This document shows positions 25,010 through 33,614 of a stretch of 64,000 nt of DNA, piece after piece. The first letter of the stretch is position 1, and each line of letters begins with the position of its first letter. The notes beneath the pieces are model-generated. The model saw nothing but the letters and a program-made list of their open reading frames with translations, was not told where the DNA came from and searched no databases. The position numbers were made by a program, and so were the translations under genes. The DNA is taken from NCBI GenBank assembly GCA_023425025.1, contig JAFADG010000040.1, positions 1 through 64,000 on the forward strand, written 5' to 3'. Origin of the DNA: Bacillota bacterium. GTDB lineage: Bacteria; Bacillota; Clostridia; Christensenellales; Aristaeellaceae.

Positions 25010-25798
25010 TCATAATGAAAGCACATATTTGCAGTAGCATCGGAAAAGGCACAGCCATTGTACATAGAGCATTTCGCCGGAAGCAACGTTACAGATGCCT
25101 GCTTCCTGAAATGCCCGGAGCAACTGCTTCTTGGTAAACATGCGCCGCAGTCCTGCGCCATTGTTTCCCAACCCAGTTTGAATAAAACGCTCATAATCGC
25201 GCCCTTGGGAGGGCGTGATGTCCGGATGAGTCTTTTTCTTTAGGTGCACCATCACGACATCGATTCCGGGCTTGGGGTGAAAATCTTCCCTGCGGAAATG
25301 GTATACGATATCAAGCTCGAATCCCGGCTTTAGCATGAGCGAACGCAAGGTTTCACGCGGCACTCCCATAAAGCGTTTGGCCGCTCCCTTTTCCATCGTC
25401 AGCCATGCCTCGGTTGGCGGGTTTTTGCTTTCCGTAAGCTTACGCAGGATATCGGTGGTGTGGCAAAAGGGAATGTTTGCAAAAACCTTATAACTGCCGG
25501 AAACGGGAAGCTGCCACTTAAGAAAGTCTTGATGATAAAGGCGCAGATTTTCAGTACCGTTGTATTTTTCATATAGCCGGCCATAAAGCTTTTTGTCGAT
25601 CTCAACCGCGGTGACCCTCCGGCAGCTTTGAAGGAGCAGGCTGGTTACATGGCCTTTTCCGGGACCTATTTCGATGACATGATCCTCTGCGTCAATACTG
25701 GTTATGTGAAGCAATCTGTCGATTGTTCTATAGCTGGTCAGAAAATTTTGAGATACCCAAATAGGCGGCTTTTGCGCTTGGGTTCTATTTTTGGACAT
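25010..25798 (-). CDS. erm: Erm-family 23S rRNA adenine-N6 methyltransferase
   Basis: 262 residues. SQNFL at 16-20, the SAM loop EIGPGKGHVT (43-52), the catalytic NIPF (108-111) and the C-terminal VQWLCLFRCY are Erm signatures. Erm methylates A2058 of 23S rRNA and gives resistance to macrolides, lincosamides and streptogramin B. The NIPF form and the typical C-terminus favour Erm over housekeeping RsmA. The gene is AT-richer than its surroundings and preceded by a consensus promoter, a leader peptide and a hairpin that hides its ribosome site. I cannot assign an Erm class letter. Confidence 0.9.
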   Translation of the reverse strand: MSKNRTQAQKPPIWVSQNFLTSYRTIDRLLHITSIDAEDHVIEIGPGKGHVTSLLLQSCRRVTAVEIDKKLYGRLYEKYNGTENLRLYHQDFLKWQLPVSGSYKVFANIPFCHTTDILRKLTESKNPPTEAWLTMEKGAAKRFMGVPRETLRSLMLKPGFELDIVYHFRREDFHPKPGIDVVMVHLKKKTHPDITPSQGRDYERFIQTGLGNNGAGLRRMFTKKQLLRAFQEAGICNVASGEMLYVQWLCLFRCYCKYVLSL

Positions 25799-25805
25799 AA
25801 AAAAT

Positions 25806-25841
25806 ACACCTCTTTTGATTTGATTCGAATCGCAAAAGGGT
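25806..25841 (-). promoter_or_regulatory. Hairpin sequestering the erm ribosome-binding site
   Basis: On the minus strand CACCCTTTTG (25841-25832) pairs with CAAAAGAGGTG (25816-25806), which contains the AAAGAGG ribosome site of erm. An upstream segment after the leader stop (AAGGTGTAC) can pair with GTGCACCCTT instead, which would free the site. This is the 2:3 versus 3:4 switch of translational attenuation. Confidence 0.7.
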
Positions 25842-25889
25842 GCACAAAACCGCCGAAGAGCGTTTACGCTTCCGTTGGTTCAGTACACC

Positions 25890-25919
25890 TTAGTTACGAA
25901 TACGAATAAAAGCATACAT
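25890..25919 (-). CDS. Erm leader peptide MYAFIRIRN
   Basis: A nine-codon ORF, ATG 25919 to TAA 25890, between the consensus promoter and erm. Residues 6-8 are Arg-Ile-Arg, a +X+ macrolide-arrest motif at the same position as Arg-Leu-Arg in the ErmD leader. GGAGG is 15 nt upstream, longer than usual. An overlapping frame (MLLFVFVTKVY, start 25915) is an alternative. Flanking TACACCTTA and TAAGGTGTA (25927-25919 and 25892-25884) form a helix with the leader ORF in its loop. Confidence 0.65.
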   Translation of the reverse strand: MYAFIRIRN

Positions 25920-25955
25920 AAGGTGTATCTCAAACCTCCAATATAGATTATATTG

Positions 25956-25984
25956 ATTATACGAAAAGCGCGCGATATTGTCAA
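25956..25984 (-). promoter_or_regulatory. Consensus promoter of the erm leader-erm transcript
   Basis: On the minus strand TTGACA, 17-nt spacer and TATAAT, about 30 nt before the leader ORF. Confidence 0.9.
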
Positions 25985-26007
25985 TGCTGATACAAAGGGC
26001 GTATATT

Positions 26008-27096
26008 TTATTTCTTTTTCCAATCAGAACCGTAAACTTCTTGCGCAGCATGATACCCAAATAATGACGCCGCCAACTCATCGTTTATTGTTTCCCAGTT
26101 ATGACGGGAGTAATTATCGGGGCAGAGGGTATAGTCTTTCCCGTCGTGTTTTACATGGACGGCGAAAATTTTATTCCTGCCGCCCTTGGCGCAGGCAAGG
26201 CAGCCATTGCAGGTTTTGCATACGCTTATCAGGTGTTTTTGCAAGTCTTGATCAAGGTTCTCAAAATCCCTAAGCATGGCTTTTACGCCTATGCTGTTCA
26301 TGGAGCCGAAGAAAAATTTCCAATACTTACGCGGGTTATACCCAAACACAAAGCCGCCGACGCTATTATGGAATGTAATGCGAAAGTCAAATCCCGCTGC
26401 GCCAAAGGTGCACTTTATGTTTTTATCATAACCGTTTTTCAAGCATTTGTTTTGAATATCAAGGAGCAAACCGTTCAAACCTGCCGCGTTGTCAACTCTT
26501 GTGAGCAGAAAGTCAAAATTGCCTGTAAATGAACAGCAGGCAAAATTCATAAGGGCATAGGGAATCCATGGGTTTATATCTACAGGGACTTTTTCAGCAA
26601 GGAGCCTGAGACTTTGTATAATAGCTTTTTCGGCAATAATGATTATTTCGGTTCTGCCTTTTTCAATGTCTATCCCAATCTCTTTGAGTAAAATTTTATA
26701 CTGAGGTTTGTAACTTATTTTGTTTTCTTTCAAAACAGAGTTGCTGACTGATACGTAATGATCCTTTGTTTCGCCCCGCAAAAACGATATATATAGAAAT
26801 TTATAGAAATCGAACAAGCACTTGAATATTGACTTATATACCTTGTCCAACCGAGGATTGGCACTATTTGTTGCGTACCACTCATATGCCTCGTCTTCGT
26901 CGCCGGCAAGGTTTAGAAGCTTTGGGGTTTCATATAACTTGTCAATCATCTGCCCCATTAACCCATGAAGCTTTTTCTGCGCTTGCTCATCTGCTTTTTC
27001 TGATTCAATCGGTACAAATTCGGAATACATGAAATGCAGTCCATATAGAATGCGTTGCGAGATTGTGTCAAAAGCTGCTATCGGTTTGATGGTCAC
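26008..27096 (-). CDS. Uncharacterised 362-residue protein with a cysteine cluster
   Basis: I do not recognise this protein. It starts at GTG 27096, 6 nt after GGAGGG. It is strongly AT-rich compared with the window. There is no signal peptide or clear membrane segment. A helical N-terminal half is followed by FDFRITFHNSVGGFVFGYNPRKYWKFFF, then a C-terminal cysteine cluster, CKTCNGCLACAKGGRNK, possibly zinc or iron-sulfur binding, and an aromatic C-terminus. It lies directly upstream of the erm leader in the same direction. Probably acquired with the AT-rich island. Confidence 0.7.
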   Translation of the reverse strand: MTIKPIAAFDTISQRILYGLHFMYSEFVPIESEKADEQAQKKLHGLMGQMIDKLYETPKLLNLAGDEDEAYEWYATNSANPRLDKVYKSIFKCLFDFYKFLYISFLRGETKDHYVSVSNSVLKENKISYKPQYKILLKEIGIDIEKGRTEIIIIAEKAIIQSLRLLAEKVPVDINPWIPYALMNFACCSFTGNFDFLLTRVDNAAGLNGLLLDIQNKCLKNGYDKNIKCTFGAAGFDFRITFHNSVGGFVFGYNPRKYWKFFFGSMNSIGVKAMLRDFENLDQDLQKHLISVCKTCNGCLACAKGGRNKIFAVHVKHDGKDYTLCPDNYSRHNWETINDELAASLFGYHAAQEVYGSDWKKK

Positions 27097-27146
27097 TTAT
27101 TTCCCTCCATATTGCGATATACAAACAACCCGCAGTGCAAACCATA

Positions 27147-27653
27147 TCAAAACCATTTGCAGGGAATATGTAAAAAGACATCGCTATTTGGCTCAAATCC
27201 TATCTTTTCATAAAATCCTGCTGCTGTTTCGGTCTCAACCAGCCACTGCGAATCAGGGAAGCATTCCCTGCATCTTCTTACCAATTCTTTACCGATCCCC
27301 AGATTCTGAAACTCCGGCATAACAGCCAAATCATATATGATGGATCGAAATATCTTATCACTAAGTACCCTAACGCATCCGACCAATTTGTCGCCCGCCC
27401 ATGCGGAGACGACAATTGTGGAATTTTTAAATGGTACGTTAAAGTTCTCCAGCATGAATGGCGTTATCGTTCCATCAGACCACCCTACTGCCGTAAACAA
27501 TTCGTGCAACCCTTCACACGGCAAGTCTTTTCTCGTGTCATATACTATTTGCACAGGCACCTCCAAATTGATATTTGCCAGCCTCGTAGTCTGTATCACG
27601 CGTGGCATATCGGACACAGCAACAGCTTTTTCACAATATTCCAACCAACTCAT
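27147..27653 (-). CDS. GNAT-family acetyltransferase
   Basis: 168 residues from ATG 27653, 7 nt after GAAGGAA. DLAVMPEFQNLGIGKELVRRCRECF is the acetyl-CoA loop and helix; VETETAAGFYEKIGFEP is the C-terminal signature. An acetyl-accepting substrate cannot be inferred. Its first 23 bp overlap the end of the upstream esterase gene, so the two are coupled. AT-rich, within the 25.0-28.4 kb island. Confidence 0.88.
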   Translation of the reverse strand: MSWLEYCEKAVAVSDMPRVIQTTRLANINLEVPVQIVYDTRKDLPCEGLHELFTAVGWSDGTITPFMLENFNVPFKNSTIVVSAWAGDKLVGCVRVLSDKIFRSIIYDLAVMPEFQNLGIGKELVRRCRECFPDSQWLVETETAAGFYEKIGFEPNSDVFLHIPCKWF

Positions 27654-28380
27654 GCCCGATTCCTTCAAACACGACATATTCATGAGGAATATGCAATGCC
27701 TCTAAATATAAATGCAAAATCTCATTATCGCAAAACAATACGTCAGCCGTTCCGACATGGATTTTCATGTGTAACTTGCCGCGTATTTTTTCTGCGTTTT
27801 GCCTTATCACATATAAAATATTGTTTTCTTCCAGGTATCTTTCCTCTCTCATCATGTTTTCATATAATTCGGCGGCCTTTTCCGGCGCCACCCCCACAGT
27901 ATGGGAATCTTTATGATAATAATGGTGGTACGTGCCTGCGTATGCGGTTACCGAAGCAAACAGTTCAGGATATTTAACAGCATAATAAAAGGCCATGCCG
28001 CCGCCCATCGAAAACCCCGAAACCGATCTGTTTTCACGCGCCGCGTCCGTCCTGTATTCTCCGTCGATATACGGAAGCAATTCGCTAATGATCATTGATT
28101 CAACGGGCAAATTCTCGAAATCTTCAATAACGGGAGAATTATTGGGAAAAACGGTAATTGCCCGGTTGCTTTTATATACCTTTTCCAACGGCCATATCTC
28201 GGACGATTCGTTGCCAGTCCATCCGTGAAAATGATACGCAACCGGATACTTTTCACTGCTTTCTTCGTAACCGGGCGGCAGATAAATATTGTAGCCGATT
28301 TCGTGGCTCATTAATTGGCTGTGAAATGTCTTGTGGGTAACGTTTTGAGGTGATTCTGCCGGTGGGTTTATATAATTCAT
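27631..28380 (-). CDS. Esterase of the putative esterase D (PF00756) family
   Basis: 249 residues. An alpha/beta hydrolase: YHFHGWTGNE forms the oxyanion region, GFS124MGG the nucleophile elbow and GIGHEL near the C-terminus the catalytic histidine. Relatives include S-formylglutathione hydrolases and siderophore or feruloyl esterases. No signal peptide is seen, so it is cytoplasmic. ATG 28380 follows GAGGAGCGGG. It begins 32 nt after the small gene at 28412 and overlaps the GNAT gene downstream, forming an operon. Confidence 0.85.
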   Translation of the reverse strand: MNYINPPAESPQNVTHKTFHSQLMSHEIGYNIYLPPGYEESSEKYPVAYHFHGWTGNESSEIWPLEKVYKSNRAITVFPNNSPVIEDFENLPVESMIISELLPYIDGEYRTDAARENRSVSGFSMGGGMAFYYAVKYPELFASVTAYAGTYHHYYHKDSHTVGVAPEKAAELYENMMREERYLEENNILYVIRQNAEKIRGKLHMKIHVGTADVLFCDNEILHLYLEALHIPHEYVVFEGIGHELVGIL

Positions 28381-28411
28381 TTTTCCCGCTCCTCGCTTCA
28401 TCAATTCCCGT

Positions 28412-28618
28412 TTAGTCAAGCTTTTCAAACGCCACAGTCTTTTCTTTCAATGAAATCTTTCCAACCTTGTACCCGTATTGCGTCAGTTCTTTTTTGCAGT
28501 TCAGGAAGGAATGATCGATTTCGATCCCCGCGATACGGCTGATGTCCTCAAAGGTCAGCTTTAACGAGAGCCTTCCGTCTTTTTGCAGGTATTCCCACAG
28601 CGCGTTGTATTTGCTCAT
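28412..28618 (-). CDS. Small conserved protein (68 residues)
   Basis: It begins MSKYNALWEYLQKDG and contains IDHSFLNCKKELTQYGYKVGKISLKEKTVAFEK, a pattern I recall in small conserved proteins of many Firmicutes without known function. The lone ATG overlaps the stop of the upstream GNAT gene (ATGA), showing translational coupling. No signal peptide or membrane part. Confidence 0.8.
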   Translation of the reverse strand: MSKYNALWEYLQKDGRLSLKLTFEDISRIAGIEIDHSFLNCKKELTQYGYKVGKISLKEKTVAFEKLD

Positions 28619-29112
28619 ACATCTCTTCCTTTCGTGACAGCTTGACTCCGTTCCAGCTTATAGTAGCGCAAGATATCATCCTCATGGGTATATACAAACC
28701 CGAGCTTTTGAAGCACATGCTGGCTTCTTGTATTGCGCAAAACGCAATCGGCATAGACGGTCGCAAGGCCCAGTTCTGAAAATGCGTATTCCACCAGCAG
28801 GCGTTCCGCCTCGGTGCCAAAGCCGCGGTTCTTGTATTTGTCGCAGGAAAAATGGATGCTCATGGTCCCGCAGCTTTTTTCAAAATCGATATATTTCAGT
28901 TGGATCTCCCCCACCGTTTGCTCCCCATGGCAGATGGCGAAAAAGCGGCGGCTCTTGTCCATGACCTTTTTCTGATAGTATTGCTCCACCCACTGCGGAT
29001 CATAGGTGAACGCCATCTCCCACATGGCGGGATCGGATACGTATTCATTCCAAAACGCGTGGCAGCGCTCCAGCGTATAGGGTTGCAAAGCGACCAAATT
29101 CCCTTGCAGCAT
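28615..29112 (-). CDS. GNAT acetyltransferase of the RimJ/RimL type
   Basis: 165 residues. NLVALQPYTLERCHAFWNE opens the fold, CDKYKNRGFGTEAERLLVEYAF is the acetyl-CoA site, and RNTRSQHVLQKLGFVYTHEDD the signature helix. ATG 29112 lies 7 nt after GAGG; GTG 29124 would put that site inside the gene. First of a chain with the 68-residue protein, the esterase and another GNAT, all leftward with overlaps or short gaps. Confidence 0.88.
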   Translation of the reverse strand: MLQGNLVALQPYTLERCHAFWNEYVSDPAMWEMAFTYDPQWVEQYYQKKVMDKSRRFFAICHGEQTVGEIQLKYIDFEKSCGTMSIHFSCDKYKNRGFGTEAERLLVEYAFSELGLATVYADCVLRNTRSQHVLQKLGFVYTHEDDILRYYKLERSQAVTKGRDV

Positions 29113-29267
29113 ATGTATCCTCACAAAATATACGCATCACGGCGCTTTTCTCAAAATGATTATCGCACATACACGCCCTGGAAACAATAGTAAAGAACCG
29201 GCCCAGCGCTTTTTCATCGCTGCCGGTTCTTGAAAGGCTGCCTATGGCTTTTGGCACTGCCCAAATA

Positions 29268-30149
29268 TCACTTTACACCCTTGTAGGAAAACGCCTGTAT
29301 GATTTTCTGGCTGGCAAACAGGAAGATGATGATCACCGGCACCACCAAAATGGTGTTGGACGCCATGATGTTGTTCCACAAAAGGCCCTGCTCGGCATCT
29401 TTCAGCCTTTCCACCGCCATGGTAAGCGGCCGCACAGCGTCGTTCATGGTCATCACCAGGGGCCAGAAATAGGAATTCCAGTGGGCAATAAAGGAAAACA
29501 TGGCGATGGTGATCATTGAGGATTTGCTCATGGGAAGCATGATCCGCAGCATGATTTGCCGCTCGGTGGCGCTGTCCAGCCTGGCGCATTCCACGATCTC
29601 ATCGGGAATTTGCTTGAATCCCTGCCGGAGCATGAAGATGCCGAAGGCGTTTGCCCCAAAGGGGATAATCTGCGGCCAGAGGGTGTTGATGAGCTTTGCC
29701 TTGGACATCATCAAAAAAACGGAAATATAGGTGATCTGCTCCGGAATCATGAACGCCACCAGCACGACCCCAAAGAGCAGGCCCCGAAAAGGGAAGCTGC
29801 GCCTGGCGAACGCGTAGGCCGCGGGCACCATCACAGCAATCTGCAAAACGATGACCGCCAGGGTGACAATGATGGAATTCAATGCGTATCGCCAGAGGCC
29901 CATGCCCAATTCGCTGATGGTTTTGAAACTTTCCAAGGTGAACTCCCTGGGTATCAGCGTTGGCGGCACGATGATCGCTTCGCCATAGGTTTTAAAAGCC
30001 GTGATCAGCATCCAATAAAAAGGAAAGGCAAAGATCAGCAGCACAGCGATTTTTAACAGGTCCCCTGGCAGCTTGGGCAGGTAAAGGAGAAACCTGCGCT
30101 TCCATTGCTTTTCCGCGATCGTCTTTTCCTCCGGCAAACGCTCCACCAT
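29268..30149 (-). CDS. ugpE: ABC sugar/glycerophosphoester importer permease (UgpE/MalG type)
   Basis: 293 residues with six predicted membrane helices (about 34-54, 95-117, 127-150, 160-180, 205-230, 262-282). The coupling EAA loop is ECARLDSATERQIMLRIMLPMSK. MalG-type inner-membrane permease, partner of the next gene upstream. Last gene of the leftward operon phosphodiesterase - binding protein - ATPase - permease - permease. The ugp name rests on similarity of the ATPase and permeases plus the phosphodiesterase in the operon. The actual substrate may be another sugar or phosphoester. Confidence 0.85.
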   Translation of the reverse strand: MVERLPEEKTIAEKQWKRRFLLYLPKLPGDLLKIAVLLIFAFPFYWMLITAFKTYGEAIIVPPTLIPREFTLESFKTISELGMGLWRYALNSIIVTLAVIVLQIAVMVPAAYAFARRSFPFRGLLFGVVLVAFMIPEQITYISVFLMMSKAKLINTLWPQIIPFGANAFGIFMLRQGFKQIPDEIVECARLDSATERQIMLRIMLPMSKSSMITIAMFSFIAHWNSYFWPLVMTMNDAVRPLTMAVERLKDAEQGLLWNNIMASNTILVVPVIIIFLFASQKIIQAFSYKGVK

Positions 30150-30167
30150 AATCTTTTCACCTCCGCC

Positions 30168-31091
30168 TCATTGATAGTGGACCCGCTTTTCAAAGCCCTT
30201 GAAGTCGATCATCGTGACCAGGATCAGTATGAACATCAGCACGACGCCGGCGGCGGAGCCAACGCCCAGGGAATTGTTGCGCTGGAACGCAAAGTTGTAA
30301 ATGTACAGCGAGATCACCTGGGTGGATGTGCCCGGCCCGCCCCCCGTCATCAACCGGACGGAATCGAACACCTTGAAGGAGCCGATGGTGATGGTGATCA
30401 GCAGAAAGAAAAGCTGGGGCGAAAGCATTGGCAGCGTAATCTTAAAGAAGGTCTTTGTCCGGGAGGCGTTATCCAGCCTGGCGGCCTCATAGATTTCCGC
30501 CGGGATCGCCTTGAGGGCCGAAAGGATAATCAGCGCGTAATAGCCGATCCCCTTCCATACGTTCATCGCAATGATGCAGGCCATGGCGGTGTCCGTATCG
30601 CCCAGCCAATTGACGGGCGCGACGCCAAACGCCTTCAAAACTGTATTGAAAAGGCCGTAGGGGTCCGAATTGAAAAGCCAGCTCCAGATAAAGGCACAGG
30701 AAACCGAAGCCACCAGGTGCGGCGTAAAGAACGCGGTTTGGGCGATCCGGTTGATCCTGCGGTCCTCAAACAGCCATACCGCAAAGAGCAAGGAGAAAAA
30801 GATCAGCAAGGCGACGATAAAAACGGTATATACCGCGGTGTTTTTCAACGCCTCCAGAAAATCCCGCCGGACAAAAAATATATTGTAATAGCTATCAAGA
30901 CCCAAAAATTCCTTGTATGGATTGGTGGCGTTCCCTTTGTACAGGCTCAGGTCGATGATATGCAGCATGGGATACACCACAAAAACTGCCAGGAACAAAA
31001 TGGCCGGGGCGATCATGGCATAGGAAAGAAGGTGCCCGCGCCATACCTTGCGGCGGCGCATGGAACGCAGGGCGGCTTCATGTTCACGCAT
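30168..31091 (-). CDS. ugpA: ABC importer permease (UgpA/MalF type)
   Basis: 307 residues and six predicted membrane helices. The EAA coupling motif is EIYEAARLDNASRTKTFFKITLPMLSP near residues 205-230. Its start overlaps the ATPase gene by 8 bp and it lies 18 bp before the second permease. Together with UgpE it forms the membrane channel of a carbohydrate-type (CUT1) importer. Confidence 0.86.
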   Translation of the reverse strand: MREHEAALRSMRRRKVWRGHLLSYAMIAPAILFLAVFVVYPMLHIIDLSLYKGNATNPYKEFLGLDSYYNIFFVRRDFLEALKNTAVYTVFIVALLIFFSLLFAVWLFEDRRINRIAQTAFFTPHLVASVSCAFIWSWLFNSDPYGLFNTVLKAFGVAPVNWLGDTDTAMACIIAMNVWKGIGYYALIILSALKAIPAEIYEAARLDNASRTKTFFKITLPMLSPQLFFLLITITIGSFKVFDSVRLMTGGGPGTSTQVISLYIYNFAFQRNNSLGVGSAAGVVLMFILILVTMIDFKGFEKRVHYQ

Positions 31092-32136
31092 CGCTCAAAC
31101 CCTCCGCCATGACCCGGGCATCAGCAAACGCCGGCGCGTCCGCGCTGCGGATGCGCTGCCCGTCCTTTGAGAAAAAGTACAGGTGCTGGCCGGCGACATG
31201 CACGATCACCTCGTCGCCCACCCGAAAATCATCCTCCGGGCTTTTGATCATCACGGCATGCTGCCCCATGGCCACTTTGTAGATCGTCTCCGAACCCAGC
31301 ATCTCCCGCGTCGCGACCCTGCCATGCCTTTTGAAGGGCGCATCCGCAGCTGCCGCTGCCATCACGGCCTTTTCGGGCCGGAAGCCCACATGGGCCCCGC
31401 CCGCCATTTCCAAAACATTCATGGCCGGAGAGCCGATGAATTGAGCGATAAAAACGCTGTTTGGATCGTTGTAGATTTCCCCCGGCGCGCCAGCCTGCCG
31501 GATTCTGCCCTTATCCATCAGCACGATCTCGTCCGCCATGGACATGGCCTCCACCTGATCATGGGTGACATATACGAAGGTGGTTTTCAATTTTTCATGC
31601 AGCTCAATCAATTCCACCCGCATCTGTACGCGCAGCTTCGCGTCCAGGTTGGACAGGGGCTCGTCCATCAGGAACACCTTGGGCTTTTTCACCATGGCCC
31701 GGGCCAGCGCCACCCGCTGCCGCTGGCCGCCGGAGAGGGTGCCGGGCTTTCTGTCCAGGAATTCCGTGAGATTGACAGCCTCAATCACTTCCCGGATCAG
31801 GCGTTCCCGCTCCTGCTTGGGCACCTTGTTGTTTTTCAGCCCGAACTCTATATTCTCCCGGACGGTCATCGTCGGGTAGATCGCGTAATTCTGAAACACC
31901 ATGGCCACATCGCGCCGGCCCGGATCAAGATCGGTAATATCCCGGCCATCCATATAAATTCTGCCGGAGGTGGCCGGCCCGATTCCGGCGATCATGCGCA
32001 AAAGGGTGGTCTTGCCGCACCCGGACGCGCCGACCAGCACGGTGAACGTGCCGTCCCGGATGGTCAGGTTAAGGTTCTCGATGATTTTCTGATTGCCGAA
32101 GGACTTGCCTATGTTTTGAAATTCGATCGCTGCCAT
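31084..32136 (-). CDS. ugpC: ABC importer ATPase (UgpC/MsmK type)
   Basis: 350 residues: an ABC domain with Walker A VGASGCGKTT, Q-loop MVFQNYAIYPTMTV, signature LSGGQRQRVALARAM, Walker B VFLMDEPLSNLD and THDQVEAM, plus a C-terminal regulatory TOBE domain (about 240-350). This is the standard CUT1 energy subunit. A long stable hairpin (32177-32229) separates it from the binding-protein gene upstream and probably sets their expression ratio. It overlaps ugpA by 8 bp. Confidence 0.92.
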   Translation of the reverse strand: MAAIEFQNIGKSFGNQKIIENLNLTIRDGTFTVLVGASGCGKTTLLRMIAGIGPATSGRIYMDGRDITDLDPGRRDVAMVFQNYAIYPTMTVRENIEFGLKNNKVPKQERERLIREVIEAVNLTEFLDRKPGTLSGGQRQRVALARAMVKKPKVFLMDEPLSNLDAKLRVQMRVELIELHEKLKTTFVYVTHDQVEAMSMADEIVLMDKGRIRQAGAPGEIYNDPNSVFIAQFIGSPAMNVLEMAGGAHVGFRPEKAVMAAAAADAPFKRHGRVATREMLGSETIYKVAMGQHAVMIKSPEDDFRVGDEVIVHVAGQHLYFFSKDGQRIRSADAPAFADARVMAEGLSDA

Positions 32137-32176
32137 TTCCCTATTCCCCCATGCGCGAACCGCAATATGTTATTGT

Positions 32177-32229
32177 CCGGGGCTTCCTCAGCGCCAAGCA
32201 TCAAGACGCTTTGCGCTGGGAAGCCCCGG
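32177..32229 (-). repeat. Long intercistronic hairpin between binding protein and ATPase genes
   Basis: CCGGGGCTTCC (32177-32187) pairs with GGAAGCCCCGG (32219-32229), enclosing CAGCGC/GCGCTG and AAGC/GCTT, about 21 bp in all. No U-tract follows, so it is more likely an mRNA 3'-end stabiliser or processing site than a terminator. Confidence 0.7.
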
Positions 32230-32260
32230 CGGGGTTGCATCATTTCTCAGGTAACGTGTA

Positions 32261-33565
32261 TCAGAACAGGTCCGCCGAGTTGGTCTTGATGTATTCCACG
32301 GCTTCTTCCGCGGTGATGCTCTTGTCCTGGATCAGCAGGGAAGAGGCGTCCGCGCAGATCACGGTGAAATCCTGCAGGATGGACACATAGGGATACTCCT
32401 GGGGGATCGCGGTACCCAGCTGGTCATAGGGAACCTTGGCCAGGGGATTCAGGTTCCAGTAGTCCAGCATGGGCTGATAGGCGCCCGCCGATTTGGTCAC
32501 GGGTACGTATCCGGTGGTCATGGAGGTGTTGGCCACCAGCTCGTCGGACAGCAGCATCTTGACAAATTCCCAGGAAGCCGCAATCTGTTCTTCCGTATTG
32601 TTGGCGCCGATGATGCCGACGTTTCCGCCGCCGATTTCGCTGATGGGCTTGGCGGCGTCATAGGTGGTGAAGGGCATCACGCCCAGCTCGATGCCGGCGT
32701 CCGCGCAGCCCTTCATGATGTTCTTGAGGCTGCCGCAGGAGGACCAGAAGCTGGCCAGCTTGCCCTGGTAGAAAAGCTCGTTCATTTTCGCGCCGGCGTC
32801 CGTGGAATCGAAGGGGCGGCACCAGCCCTCGTCCACCCAGCGGCGCCAGTCGGACAGGATCTTCAGCATCGCGCCATCCTCCAAAGCGGGGGAAGCGGAG
32901 CCGTCTTCGTTGAACATGCTGGAACCCAGCTGCCACAGGTTGGCGGCATTGTAATAGCCAAAGTCCTTCAGGCACTCAAAGCCCCACACCTGCGTTTCGC
33001 CGCTGGCATCCACCTTGTACAGCGCCTTGCCGAAGGCTTCCAACTCCGCCATGGTCTTGGGCCCGGTCAGGCCGGCCGCGTCCGCCATGGTCTTGTTGTA
33101 GTACAGCATGGGCGTGGAGCGGAAGAAAGGCACGGAGTGCAGTTCGCCATTTTGGTTACCCATGGCGAGCATGAAGGGGTCCATGATGTTGCTCACATCA
33201 AAGCCGTCCTGCTGGGCATAGGGCATCATATCCGCCAGGGCGCCGTCGTCCATGAACCAGCCCACCATGGTGTTGGCGATGATGGCCACCTGCGGCTGCT
33301 CGCCCGCCTGGATGGACAGCTGGATCTTGGAGGTAAGCGCGTCATAGCCGCCAATGTAGGTTTCTACAACCTGAATGTTCTTTTCGGCGCCAACGGTGGT
33401 GTTGAACTTGTTGACAGCGTACTGGACGGCTTCCTGCAGCGCGCCGGACCCGCCCGTGTGCCAGAAATTGACCGTGACAGGCTCGCTTTGCGCCAACGCG
33501 GGAGCAAAGGACATCATCGAAAGCAGGAAAACGGTAAGCAGCGCGATGGATATGATCCGTTTCAT
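32261..33565 (-). CDS. ugpB: Extracellular substrate-binding protein (UgpB type), no lipobox
   Basis: 434 residues. The signal peptide ends AxA-like (PALA-QS) with no cysteine, so it is not an obvious lipoprotein. The mature part is a family 1 binding protein: VNFWHTGGSG at the N-terminus and EIGGGNVGIIGANNTEEQIAASWEFVKMLLSDE, typical of UgpB/MalE. It captures the substrate for the UgpAEC transporter. It follows the phosphodiesterase gene by 49 nt, and a long hairpin follows its stop. Confidence 0.9.
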   Translation of the reverse strand: MKRIISIALLTVFLLSMMSFAPALAQSEPVTVNFWHTGGSGALQEAVQYAVNKFNTTVGAEKNIQVVETYIGGYDALTSKIQLSIQAGEQPQVAIIANTMVGWFMDDGALADMMPYAQQDGFDVSNIMDPFMLAMGNQNGELHSVPFFRSTPMLYYNKTMADAAGLTGPKTMAELEAFGKALYKVDASGETQVWGFECLKDFGYYNAANLWQLGSSMFNEDGSASPALEDGAMLKILSDWRRWVDEGWCRPFDSTDAGAKMNELFYQGKLASFWSSCGSLKNIMKGCADAGIELGVMPFTTYDAAKPISEIGGGNVGIIGANNTEEQIAASWEFVKMLLSDELVANTSMTTGYVPVTKSAGAYQPMLDYWNLNPLAKVPYDQLGTAIPQEYPYVSILQDFTVICADASSLLIQDKSITAEEAVEYIKTNSADLF

Positions 33566-33614
33566 GATAACCCCTCCATGTTACTTATTTGCAAAGGAAT
33601 TTTTCCTTTACACG

